Source: Fictibacillus phosphorivorans
Lineage (GTDB): Bacteria > Bacillota > Bacilli > Bacillales > Fictibacillaceae
Length of the DNA stretch: 64,000 bases
Assembly: GCF_007673525.1 (NCBI RefSeq)
Contig: NZ_VDZU01000001.1
Span: 124,001-188,000 of the forward strand
Direction of reading: 5' to 3'
Shown here: in pieces, positions 25,707-33,671 of the stretch
Numbering within the stretch: position 1 is the first letter of the stretch
How the letters are laid out: each line of letters opens with the position of its first letter
Notes under the pieces: model-generated
Database searches by the model: none
Seen by the model: the letters and a program-made list of their open reading frames with translations, nothing else
Told to the model about the DNA's origin: nothing
Translations under genes and position numbers: made by a program

Positions 25707-27056
25707 ATGGCTAAAGAGGAAGGGTATGGAACGATTCAGGAGAACCGGATCATTCCATTATGGAGTCTTACGGTATGGCTTGTGGTCATGAACACGACAA
25801 TGTTCAATGTAGCATTACCGAGTGTTATCTCGGAATTTGATCTGAGTCCTACTGCAGGATCATGGATTGTTTCAGGCTATTCGATCGTATTTGCCTTATC
25901 GACGATCACATTCAGTAGATTGTCAGATTTTATACCGATTGGAAGATTATTATTTACAGGTGTCATTATCTTAGGAATCGCCTCCATCATCGGTTATTTT
26001 TCAAATAGTTTTGAGTTTGTATTGATCAGTCGTATGGTTCAAGCAATGGGAGCGGGTGCGGTTCCAGGGCTAGGCATGGTGCTTGCCACAAGATATATTC
26101 CGATTTCAAGAAGAGGGCGTGCCATGTCGTTGATCTCATCAGCGGCGTCTCTTGGTTTCGGGTTAGGACCTGTAATCGGAGGCGGTATCACACAATTGTT
26201 AGGGTGGAATTTTCTTTTCATCGTAACAGGTCTCGTGCTGCTGTTGCTGCCAATATTTAAGGTCTATCTGCCTGTTGAACAAAAACGGGAAGGATCGTTC
26301 GACTTTGTGGGTGCACTGTTAACAGGTGGCGGAGTAACTTCATTATTACTCTATCTTTCTTCATTTTCTTGGTACTTGTTGGGCTTGAGTGTACTCTTCT
26401 TTGGCACACTCATATTTTATTCAAAGAAGAAGGAAGATCCGTTCATCCGTGTTAGTTTGTTTAAGAACACACTGTATGTGTCGCTCTTAATCATTGGACT
26501 TATCGCGTTCATGACCCATTTTGCGCTGTTGTTCGTGATGCCCGTCATGTTGTCGAACTTATTTGGAAAAGAACCAGCTACGATTGGGTTTGTTATTTTT
26601 CCAGGTGCCATGCTTTCCGCGTTAGCCGCAATTTATGTTGGACGCTGGATTGATCGATTTGGAAATCTACCTGTCATGCGAACAGGACTTATAGCACTGT
26701 TGGTGTCCGTCGTGCTGTTTTCTCTTTTTGCAACAAAGGCATTCTATCTGACAGCAATCTTTTACATGTTTACGAGTATCGGATTTTCTAGCTTAACGTC
26801 AAGCTTGGCTAATGAAAACTCTAGAATCTTAAGCGAGGATGAAGTAGGTTCTGGAATGGGTATGCTTCAGCTTGTGCAGTTTTTTGGTGGAGCGCTCGGT
26901 GTAGCTGTTGCTGGACTGTTAATTGAGGGACAGCAAGGGATCGCATTAGAAGCTATCTATCGTAACGTGTTTATCGTGTATACGATTTTGGTCGTCATCT
27001 CGATCGTTATTTATCGAGTGAAGATAAAAAGAAATGTGAGCCTGGAACTTGAATAA
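25707..27056 (+). CDS. MFS exporter, DHA2/QacA-like
   Basis: 449 residues, about 13-14 membrane segments. Features of the drug:H+ antiporter DHA2 group: NTTMFNVALPSVISEF in helix 1, WIVSGYSIVFAL in helix 2, RMVQAMGAGAVPGLGMVLATRYIP, and motif C-like SLGFGLGPVIGGGI. Substrate unknown; Tet(K/L)-like and multidrug pumps share this pattern. The ATG at 25707 has GAAGGTGA upstream. The frame is open back to an ATG at 25668 that comes from the repeat flank, which I reject as a start. Confidence 0.9.
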   Translation: MAKEEGYGTIQENRIIPLWSLTVWLVVMNTTMFNVALPSVISEFDLSPTAGSWIVSGYSIVFALSTITFSRLSDFIPIGRLLFTGVIILGIASIIGYFSNSFEFVLISRMVQAMGAGAVPGLGMVLATRYIPISRRGRAMSLISSAASLGFGLGPVIGGGITQLLGWNFLFIVTGLVLLLLPIFKVYLPVEQKREGSFDFVGALLTGGGVTSLLLYLSSFSWYLLGLSVLFFGTLIFYSKKKEDPFIRVSLFKNTLYVSLLIIGLIAFMTHFALLFVMPVMLSNLFGKEPATIGFVIFPGAMLSALAAIYVGRWIDRFGNLPVMRTGLIALLVSVVLFSLFATKAFYLTAIFYMFTSIGFSSLTSSLANENSRILSEDEVGSGMGMLQLVQFFGGALGVAVAGLLIEGQQGIALEAIYRNVFIVYTILVVISIVIYRVKIKRNVSLELE

Positions 27057-27080
27057 GTTCTAGACTCACATTTTTTTATT
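27032..27080. terminator. Bidirectional terminator over the MFS stop codon
   Basis: Long stem AATGTGAGCCTGGAACTT / AAGTTCTAGACTCACATT with T-runs on both strands. The last codons of both convergent genes lie in or beside it. Confidence 0.88.
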
Positions 27081-28281
27081 TTAGCATCTTAAAGTCATAC
27101 GAATAGATAGACTTTCCTTTGATTGATTTGAGGATGTCGTTTAAACCATTGATTTTAATATTCTCTATCTTCTTTCCTTCGGTTAAGGAATAGTGTTCGA
27201 TGTAATATTTTTCTTTTAGTTTTTCGTCATGTCTTACGACGTAAAGGTTGTCATCTTTATAGAAGAGTTGCTCATGAAATCGAACGCCATCTTTTCTAAC
27301 GTTTTTCATAGTGAATTTTTTCGTCATTTCTTGAGTTTTTGTATCAAAAGCAAATACCTCACCTAGTCCGTTAGCGTAGTATAAGATGTCGTTATATAAA
27401 TGGGCAGAGTTTTTTATATTGAATGGATAATGTGCGGTTAGGTTTTTTTCGTTTCGATAAGTAGAGATGGTAAATTCATCTTGTTGTAGCGTCTTCTTGT
27501 TAATGCGATAAAGTATAACGTCTGAATTTAAGATATTAGATACACCGTTCTCGGGTGTACTCTCTAAGACCATGTAGTAGTATTGATTGTCGGCAAGGAT
27601 GGGAGAAGATCCACTTAAGCTAGAATTTTTAGGTTTTTCTATTTGAATGATATCTTGAATTTCCATATTATTTTTTGAGGGCGTTATTTTTCGTAAAAAA
27701 TATTCACTTGCCTCGATATTTTCTGTTAGTGCGATGATCTCATCCTTATCCACCCCGGAAGTTCCAATATAATAAGGAATATTATCTTTATGAAATCCCT
27801 TTTCATTACCATATAAAATATTTGAATCATAGCCACCGTTCGAATTAAAGCCAGAATTAAAAAGAGTAAAAAATAAATTTTCTTTCTCGAGATAACCTGT
27901 TCTTTCACCCGTGTACTGTGATTTCTTCATATTAAACTCTTTATAGGTATCTCCGACTAAACGAATTTTATCTCTATCGACTAATAGAACCTCGTTATTT
28001 CCTGCAGCAACACTTCCAAGCTCTAAGCCGTTCATCTTAAAGGCATCTGCTTCCCCTTTGTCATTGATGAAAACAGCAAGGCTGATTCCTCTACCATCCA
28101 TGTCTTGGTCCGCAGTCGTTGAAAAATAGAGAACAGCTCTTTTATCAGATAAGAAATCTTTTTCCTTTATTGCCTCCTTTTTGACTGAAAGTGAAGCACT
28201 GATATGTTGGTTAAAGAAAAATTGATAAACAAGGCCTCCGACGAAAAGTGTGACTAAAGAAAAAAATAATATTTTCTTCAC
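27076..28281 (-). CDS. Membrane-anchored extracellular protein, unknown
   Basis: 401 residues. One N-terminal membrane anchor (KKILFFSLVTLFVGGLVYQFFF) and a large outside domain with repeated short beta-strand patterns (VLLVDRDKIRLVGDTYKEF, LYYANGLGEVFAFDTKTQEM, LFYKDDNLYVVRHDEKL) that suggest a beta-propeller, as in PQQ/WD-like folds. No catalytic motif is seen and I do not recognise a family. GTG start at 28281 with AAAGGAGAG six bases before; the ATG at 28311 has no ribosome site. A hairpin at 28303-28349 separates it from the upstream papain-fold gene. Confidence 0.75.
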   Translation of the reverse strand: MKKILFFSLVTLFVGGLVYQFFFNQHISASLSVKKEAIKEKDFLSDKRAVLYFSTTADQDMDGRGISLAVFINDKGEADAFKMNGLELGSVAAGNNEVLLVDRDKIRLVGDTYKEFNMKKSQYTGERTGYLEKENLFFTLFNSGFNSNGGYDSNILYGNEKGFHKDNIPYYIGTSGVDKDEIIALTENIEASEYFLRKITPSKNNMEIQDIIQIEKPKNSSLSGSSPILADNQYYYMVLESTPENGVSNILNSDVILYRINKKTLQQDEFTISTYRNEKNLTAHYPFNIKNSAHLYNDILYYANGLGEVFAFDTKTQEMTKKFTMKNVRKDGVRFHEQLFYKDDNLYVVRHDEKLKEKYYIEHYSLTEGKKIENIKINGLNDILKSIKGKSIYSYDFKMLK

Positions 28282-28302
28282 TGTACTCTCCTTTTGTAAG
28301 AA

Positions 28303-28349
28303 ATAAGGCAATAAGTTCGTAGTTACACGTCCTTATCGCCTTATTATTT
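28303..28349 (-). terminator. Terminator of the papain-fold exported protein gene
   Basis: Stem AATAAGGCGATAAG / CTTATTGCCTTATT with inner pairing ACGT/ACGA-like, 3' of the gene ending at 28351 on the minus strand. The T-run is weak. Confidence 0.6.
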
Positions 28350-28350
28350 T

Positions 28351-29085
28351 TTATATATTCCGGACGAGCTGTGTGCCAGGCGCATCCCGGACATCCCGAG
28401 GATATACTCCTAACCCGCCATCTACGTCTAAATCTAAGTTTCCATTTAATTTATAGGCCGACCAGACCAGTTTGGAACAGTTCTTATCACCGATATGTGA
28501 AGTCGAACGGTTGGTCACGAAGTTATAAGAATATGCATCAATGCCTACGCGGCTAAATGCCCAGTTTGCAGCATTATCACGGTTTGACGAGCTTGTTGTA
28601 ACCGATTTGACCTGTGCGTCTCCTTGATCCACTTTTCGTAGAGTGGTTGAGATCGTCCGTACACCTGTTTCAGGTACAGATTCAACAATGACGTCGCTTG
28701 AGTAATACATGCCCACGTGTCCATGATTCATGTAGGCGGTTTGAGATGCGGTGTAATAGAAGTTTCCTTTCGAGCTAGGTCCAACAGAAACAGTTCCTCC
28801 GCTGCTACCCATTGTACCGACCTTACCGCTTTGTTGCTTTTCTTCCTTGCTCTTTGTTTGATCATGTTTTAATTCTTCGTAGATTTTTTTTAGAAGTGCA
28901 TCCTCTGTAGCGCCTGTGTTCTTTGCGATAGCTTGAACACTAGAAAGTAACTCAGCTGATGTTAAATCTGGCTGCATACTTAGGATTTCATCTTTATACG
29001 TAATCTGATTTTGAGCAAAAGCACTTGGTACCGAAAAAGCTGTGAGACAGAATGCTAAAACACTAGTAACTAGATGTTTTTTCAT
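28351..29085 (-). CDS. Exported permuted papain-fold (YiiX/YycO-like) hydrolase
   Basis: 244 residues. A signal peptide (MKKHLVTSVLAFCLTAFSVPSAFA) and a helical linker (to ~80) precede a cysteine-peptidase-like domain in circularly permuted order: NHGHVGMYYSSDVIVES supplies the His and NCSKLVWSAYK supplies the Cys. This arrangement is typical of the NlpC/P60-like YiiX/YebB and Bacillus YycO group, which act on the cell wall or lipids; the substrate here is unknown. ATG at 29085 with AGGAGG eight bases ahead; 19 further upstream codons are spurious. Confidence 0.82.
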   Translation of the reverse strand: MKKHLVTSVLAFCLTAFSVPSAFAQNQITYKDEILSMQPDLTSAELLSSVQAIAKNTGATEDALLKKIYEELKHDQTKSKEEKQQSGKVGTMGSSGGTVSVGPSSKGNFYYTASQTAYMNHGHVGMYYSSDVIVESVPETGVRTISTTLRKVDQGDAQVKSVTTSSSNRDNAANWAFSRVGIDAYSYNFVTNRSTSHIGDKNCSKLVWSAYKLNGNLDLDVDGGLGVYPRDVRDAPGTQLVRNI

Positions 29086-29406
29086 ATTCCAAACCTCCTG
29101 CCGTAATACGGGACCCCTTTGTCGACAAGTTAAATTTACCATTTATATACAGGTGCGTAAATACGAAAGCGAATAAACAGTAGGGTGGACTTATAAGGGA
29201 AATGAAAGATACCCCTAAAGGACTGTGCGGGATTTACATAAAAGGAAAAGAAACAGGTCAAAAGGTGTTGCAGTGTACTAGTAAGATTGGATGCATTTCA
29301 TATTTGTTTAAATGACCGCGATCTTGAAACGAGGAATGTGGTTGGCCGTAAATGGAGTATTCTCTTAAGTGCTGTAAAGTAAATGAGTACGGGAAATAAA
29401 TTGTGT

Positions 29407-29419
29407 GGGGTCAGACCCC
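29407..29419. repeat. GGGGTCAGACCCC palindrome
   Basis: Thirteen-base inverted repeat with a central A/G in the non-coding stretch 29086-29508. The rest of this stretch shows only the probable promoter of the papain-fold gene and no supported gene. Role unknown. Confidence 0.6.
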
Positions 29420-29508
29420 TCATTAAACTTTCTATGAAACTGCCGATATTTATTATGAATTGCCTAAACAGGCGAAAGTTTAACCTAGTAACACAATATC
29501 GGAGAAAG

Positions 29509-29838
29509 ATGAGGGACGAATTCGTGGAAAGAAACAAAGAACTGATTGATTCATTATTGAAACTTCAGGAGCTATTAGACACACTACCAGATACTGTAGA
29601 GGCTATACCCGCTTTCACACAATACATCCGCTCCTTTTTACGTATTAAACCAACCGGCAGAACATTGCCTACTATCGAGATGATGACCATAATCAAGAGA
29701 AGAAAACCGAATTTATACCAACTTTTTAAAAAGCATTCGAACGATGACATGCTATCGATGTTAACAAATTTAAATATGGATTATGAGCTAGCTCAACTAA
29801 AGATCGAACGCATTCTTCAAGGAGAGGTCATCGCTTAA
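29509..29838 (+). CDS. Small cytosolic helical protein, unknown function
   Basis: 109 residues, mostly helical and highly charged: RNKELIDSLLKLQELLDTLPDTVEAI, then a basic region IIKRRKPNLYQLFKKHSND. I do not recognise the family. The ATG at 29509 has GGAGAAAG close before it; a GTG at 29524 behind GAGGGAC is an alternative start. The frame is open back to 29383, but that part crosses the GGGGTCAGACCCC palindrome and looks non-coding. A hairpin terminator overlaps the stop. Confidence 0.6.
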   Translation: MRDEFVERNKELIDSLLKLQELLDTLPDTVEAIPAFTQYIRSFLRIKPTGRTLPTIEMMTIIKRRKPNLYQLFKKHSNDDMLSMLTNLNMDYELAQLKIERILQGEVIA

Positions 29839-29860
29839 TAAGCGGTGTCTTTTTTATTTT
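29829..29860 (+). terminator. Terminator overlapping the stop of the small helical protein
   Basis: Stem CATCGCTT / AGCGGTG with AATA loop, followed by TCTTTTTTATTTT. Confidence 0.75.
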
Positions 29861-29900
29861 CGTTATTCTTCGTTATAATAGGTGAAAGGAGTGAGGACAT

Positions 29901-30770
29901 TTGCAAAGTGTTGGATTTATCGGAACAGGTGTAATGGGAAAAAGCATGGCCGGTCACTTGATGAATGCAGGTTATCCAGTCCATGTTTATACAAGAACGA
30001 AAGCAAAAGCAGAAGATCTTCTTGAAAAAGGAGCTAAATGGGCAGACACACCAAAAGAAATCGCTCAAAACTGTGATGTGATCATCACGATGGTCGGCTA
30101 TCCGAAAGATGTAGAAGAAGTTTACTTAGGTGCAGAGGGATTAGTAGCTCACGCCAAAGAAGGTTCTTATTTGATCGATATGACAACTTCTAGTCCACAG
30201 CTGGCACAAAAAATTGAACGCACGGCTGCTGAAAAGAATATCGCGACGCTTGACGCACCCGTTTCTGGCGGGGATATTGGTGCGAGAGATGCTAAATTAT
30301 CCATCATGGTAGGAGGTTCAGAGTCCGCATTCCACGATATGGAACCGATCTTCTCTAAAATGGGTACGAACGTTGTTTATCAAGGAAAAGCTGGTTCTGG
30401 TCAGCATACGAAAATGTGCAATCAGATTGCGATCGCCTCAGGTATGATGGGAGTTTGCGAAGCGATTCTTTACGCGGAAAAAGCAGGATTAGACCCAGAG
30501 AACGTGCTGAAAAGTATTGAATCTGGTGCTGCAGGAAGCTGGAACCTTAGCAATCTTGGACCAAGAATCCTAAAAGGAGATTTTGCTCCTGGCTTTTACG
30601 TAAAACATTTTATAAAAGATATGAACATCGCATTGAAATCAGCTGAAGAGATGGGCTTGTTAACACCAGGATTACAACTCGCGAAAAAGCTATACGATGA
30701 GCTTGCTGAGATGGGTGAAGAAGATAGCGGAACACATGCGTTATATAAACGTTTAGCAAACCAAGGGTAA
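29901..30770 (+). CDS. 3-hydroxyisobutyrate dehydrogenase family oxidoreductase (YkwC-like)
   Basis: 289 residues, NAD(P)-dependent beta-hydroxyacid dehydrogenase. Rossmann motif VGFIGTGVMGKSMAGHL (residues 4-20), substrate loop DAPVSGGDIGARDAKLSIMVGG (about 122-143) and catalytic Lys in GQHTKMCNQIAIA (about 174). The exact hydroxyacid is unknown. Start TTG at 29901 behind AAAGGAGTGAGG; a GTG at 29908 is out of frame. Terminator follows. Confidence 0.92.
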   Translation: MQSVGFIGTGVMGKSMAGHLMNAGYPVHVYTRTKAKAEDLLEKGAKWADTPKEIAQNCDVIITMVGYPKDVEEVYLGAEGLVAHAKEGSYLIDMTTSSPQLAQKIERTAAEKNIATLDAPVSGGDIGARDAKLSIMVGGSESAFHDMEPIFSKMGTNVVYQGKAGSGQHTKMCNQIAIASGMMGVCEAILYAEKAGLDPENVLKSIESGAAGSWNLSNLGPRILKGDFAPGFYVKHFIKDMNIALKSAEEMGLLTPGLQLAKKLYDELAEMGEEDSGTHALYKRLANQG

Positions 30771-30792
30771 TTCACCTTGGTTTCTTTTTTTG
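30758..30792 (+). terminator. Terminator of the YkwC-like gene
   Basis: Stem AACCAAGG / CCTTGGTT across the stop codon with TTCTTTTTTT after it. Confidence 0.88.
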
Positions 30793-30800
30793 CTCTTTAC

Positions 30801-30821
30801 AAAACGGAATAATTACGATTA
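30801..30821. promoter_or_regulatory. Zur-box candidate upstream of the ycgR/ycgQ-like operon
   Basis: The 21 bp at 30801-30821 read AAAACGGAAT-A-ATTACGATTA. The Bacillus Zur consensus is AAATCGTAAT-N-ATTACGATTT, so 18 of 20 defined bases match, including one complete half-site apart from its last base. It lies 107 bp before the start codon at 30928, in the right place for a promoter-proximal repressor. A second inverted repeat (TATAGG / CCTATA, 30824-30842) follows. Confidence 0.72.
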
Positions 30822-30927
30822 AATATAGGGTGCATTCCTATAAATTTTGTGTGAAAATACTAGATTTAATTCATAACGAAACTAGTGTATAAATAAATTA
30901 AACAGATGGGTAGAGGAGCGTTAGACG

Positions 30928-31938
30928 ATGAAGGACCTCGCAACAAGAGATGTCGTAAGAAAAGAAATGATAGGGCTTTTATTGCTGGCTATCTTTATTA
31001 TTTCTTTTCTGTTTATGGAAGAAATAAAAAATGATTCTGTATTTGATAACTTACCAAGTTCCATCATGCATGTGAACACGGTGTTTCTAAGTATTTTAAT
31101 AGAAGCGGTTCCTTTTATTTTATTAGGAGTTTTTGTTTCGGCTTTAATCCAAACTTTTGTAACAGAACAGCATATTCAACGGTTGATACCTAAAAATCCA
31201 TTCTTAGGTATCGGAGTCGTTTTGTTCATGGGAATCATCTTTCCTGTCTGCGAGTGTGCCATCATACCTGTCGTAAGACGCTTGATTAAAAAAGGACTTC
31301 CGCTACACCTTGGAACGGTTTTCTTATTAACCGTACCAATCGTAAACCCAGTCGTTATCCTATCCACTTTTTATGCGTTCCGTAATAATATGGCAGTCGT
31401 ATATGGAAGAATTGGACTGGCACTTCTTGTGGCGATCATTATTGGATTGATCGTATATTGGGCTTTTCGCAATAAAGATCAACTCAGATCACACATAGAA
31501 CATGGAGCTCATGATCATTCACATGGTATTACGATGAGTCGCTGGAAACAAACGGTGTATCATGCATCTGATGAGTTCTTTGATACTGGGAAATTCCTTA
31601 TTTTTGGTGCATTTTTAGCGAGTATGTTCCAAGTATTTATCAATCGCAATGATCTATTGGCGCTAGGAGGCAATGAGTGGTCATCAACAGGGTTAATGAT
31701 GGGTCTTGCTTTCTTGCTATCTATTTGTTCAGAGGCGGATGCCTTTATCGCAGCATCATTCGGAAGCACGTTTACTGTAGGTTCGATCATCGCGTTCTTG
31801 GTATACGGTCCGATGCTGGATGTAAAGAACATGCTTATGATGTTCGCTTATTTTAAGACACGCTTTGTATTTGTTTTAATGGGACTAATAACGCTGACTG
31901 TATTTGCTGTAACGATGGTGTATCAATTTGTGGCATAG
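30928..31938 (+). CDS. COG0701 permease (YcgR/UPF0718-like)
   Basis: 336 residues, eight or more membrane segments. Conserved COG0701 features: FPVCECAIIPVVRRLIKKGLPLHLGTVFLLTVPIVNPVVILSTFYA and SICSEADAFIAASFGS. A His-rich cytosolic loop (EHGAHDHSHGITM, about 191-203) suggests metal contact. It is paired with a DUF1980 protein 18 bp downstream, the usual COG0701/COG3689 arrangement (B. subtilis ycgR-ycgQ). Start ATG behind AGAGGAG. The Zur-like box upstream suggests induction in zinc shortage; transport of zinc or a zinc-linked compound is inference. Confidence 0.88.
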   Translation: MKDLATRDVVRKEMIGLLLLAIFIISFLFMEEIKNDSVFDNLPSSIMHVNTVFLSILIEAVPFILLGVFVSALIQTFVTEQHIQRLIPKNPFLGIGVVLFMGIIFPVCECAIIPVVRRLIKKGLPLHLGTVFLLTVPIVNPVVILSTFYAFRNNMAVVYGRIGLALLVAIIIGLIVYWAFRNKDQLRSHIEHGAHDHSHGITMSRWKQTVYHASDEFFDTGKFLIFGAFLASMFQVFINRNDLLALGGNEWSSTGLMMGLAFLLSICSEADAFIAASFGSTFTVGSIIAFLVYGPMLDVKNMLMMFAYFKTRFVFVLMGLITLTVFAVTMVYQFVA

Positions 31939-31956
31939 AAAGGGAGGTAGGATACG

Positions 31957-32904
31957 ATGAACAAAGAGAGTCGTGATTTTCATACGTATTTAAGAGGTAT
32001 CATCTTAATCGGTTTCATGCTCCTGCTGATTGGATTAATCACAACAGGGAAGCTGAACTATTATGTAGCACCGAAAATGCATATCTTTGTCTATTTTGCG
32101 ATCGGCATCTTAGGGATTTTAGGTGTGATGCAGTTCTTTAGACGATCTGATGAACAGCATGATGATGCATGTGGATGTGGTGTGGATCATACACCAAAGG
32201 GAAGGCCGCTCAAGCATTTCTTTATCTATATGATCTTTGTGATTCCTCTTCTTACAGGATTCATGATTCCTGAAAAAGCGATGGACAGCTCAGTCGCGGA
32301 AAAGCGTGGCATTCGTTACGGAACGGGACTGTATGCTAAACCAGCTCAGAAAACGGATGACGGTAAGGTAACCACTACACAAAATATTGATGTGGAAGCC
32401 TATTTAGATGATCCAGAAGGTTATATTAAAGAGATGGAAAAGAACGTTAAGGAAGAAAATCCGGTCGAAACGTATGATGTTACGGCGTATTATAAGAAGT
32501 TCGGAAAAGAACAGTTGGCGAAGGATAAAGTGAAAGTAACATCTGATCACTATCTCGATACGATGACTGTTTTGGACATCTACCTGGACAAGTTCAAAGG
32601 AAAAGAAATCGAAACGACAGGATTTGTGTATCGTGAAGACGGAATGAGCGAAAATCAAGCTGTTATTGCGCGCTTTTCAATGAACTGCTGCAGTGCGGAT
32701 GCCGTTGTATATGGAACCATCATTGAAGGCGAGGGAGTATCCAAACTTAAAGCAGATGAATGGTATACCGTTACAGGAACCATTGACGAAACAGAATTGA
32801 ACAAAGTCCGTTTGCCATTAGTGCAGGTTGGGTCTCTAGAAAAAATTAAGCCAATTAAAGATCCATACGTGTATCCGAGCCCTGAGAGTTTGGGAGCTTA
32901 TTAA
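31957..32904 (+). CDS. TIGR03943/DUF1980 permease partner (YcgQ-like)
   Basis: 315 residues. Two or three N-terminal membrane segments with a Cys/His-rich loop between them (EQHDDACGCGVDHTPKG, about 64-80), then an extracellular domain that ends with the family stretch GFVYREDGMSENQAVIARFSMNCCSADAVVYG. The twin cysteines and the CGCG motif fit metal handling. ATG behind GGGAGG, 18 bp after the partner gene, so one operon. A terminator shared with the convergent phosphatase follows. Confidence 0.88.
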   Translation: MNKESRDFHTYLRGIILIGFMLLLIGLITTGKLNYYVAPKMHIFVYFAIGILGILGVMQFFRRSDEQHDDACGCGVDHTPKGRPLKHFFIYMIFVIPLLTGFMIPEKAMDSSVAEKRGIRYGTGLYAKPAQKTDDGKVTTTQNIDVEAYLDDPEGYIKEMEKNVKEENPVETYDVTAYYKKFGKEQLAKDKVKVTSDHYLDTMTVLDIYLDKFKGKEIETTGFVYREDGMSENQAVIARFSMNCCSADAVVYGTIIEGEGVSKLKADEWYTVTGTIDETELNKVRLPLVQVGSLEKIKPIKDPYVYPSPESLGAY

Positions 32905-32905
32905 A

Positions 32906-32942
32906 ATTAAAAGGACCCTCAACAACAGGGTCCTTTTTTAAT
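32906..32942. terminator. Bidirectional terminator
   Basis: Stem AAAGGACCCT / AGGGTCCTTT with A- and T-runs on both sides. Confidence 0.9.
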
Positions 32943-33488
32943 TTACCTTTTATGACGTACAAAGTTATTAAATTCATATGTCTTATACTCTCCATTTTCA
33001 GATGAGTATTCTAAAAGATTTTGATCTTGAGGGATACCTTGAAAATAAGCCCCAATACATCCGGTTGTACATCTGTGTCCAGATAGGAGAATCTGCATGT
33101 CAGAACGATAACTAACCTCTAATTCCCGTAAGAAGCTAAACACGCGTTCTACATAACTTTTAATATTTTCTACCCCTTTGTATTGATTAGAATCAGGAAT
33201 AAATCCATCAAATATAACTTCACTTTTCTTCAGCTGGTCGGCTTCTCCTAAGTCAAATACATCAAGTCTGTTATCGATACTCACTTTTTTTCCAGTTGCT
33301 ATCTCAGCTGTCTGAATGGCTCGTTCTTGGGGAGAAGAAAAGACATAGTCAAAACTTATATCTTTAAGCTGTTCCTTTAAACGTTCTGCTTGTGTGATTC
33401 CTACTTGATTTAGAGCTAAGCCGGATCTACCTTGCAGCCTTTTTTCTTTGTTTAAATCTGTTTCTCCATGCCGAATAACATAAATCAT
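32943..33488 (-). CDS. Histidine phosphatase superfamily protein (PGAM-like)
   Basis: 181 residues. RHGET motif with catalytic His7, partner Arg in FSSPQERAIQTAEIA, and the second His in ILLSGHRCTTG. Small members act as broad-specificity phosphatases; the substrate is unknown. ATG at 33488 with AAGGAGC seven bases upstream. A 21-bp-period array lies 55 bp upstream, so its promoter must sit in or just beside that array unless it is read from the upstream membrane-protein gene. Confidence 0.88.
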   Translation of the reverse strand: MIYVIRHGETDLNKEKRLQGRSGLALNQVGITQAERLKEQLKDISFDYVFSSPQERAIQTAEIATGKKVSIDNRLDVFDLGEADQLKKSEVIFDGFIPDSNQYKGVENIKSYVERVFSFLRELEVSYRSDMQILLSGHRCTTGCIGAYFQGIPQDQNLLEYSSENGEYKTYEFNNFVRHKR

Positions 33489-33540
33489 ATTTCAGCTCCT
33501 TAACTCCTCAGTATGCTTGTGAACCCAAAGCAATGTAAAT

Positions 33541-33655
33541 CAGACAGATTATCCCTTCAATTGGACAGATTATTAAACCAATCGGACAGATTATTACATG
33601 AAATAGACAGATTTACATTCAGATTGGACAGATTATCCCATCAATCCGCTAAATT
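33541..33655 (+). repeat. 21-bp-period array D (core TTGGACAGATTAT)
   Basis: GACAG starts at 33543, 33564, 33585, 33606 and 33627, exactly every 21 bases, and a decayed sixth unit (GCTAAATTA) follows in register near 33648. Unlike the other arrays there is no clear terminator beside it. It lies 3' of the membrane-protein gene ending at 33672 and 5' of the phosphatase gene. Confidence 0.93.
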
Positions 33656-33671
33656 AATGAGGGAATAGCCC

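Noticed and set aside
29383..29508. Longer N-terminus for the small helical protein
   Set aside because: The stretch crosses the GGGGTCAGACCCC palindrome, has no ribosome site and is unlike coding sequence.
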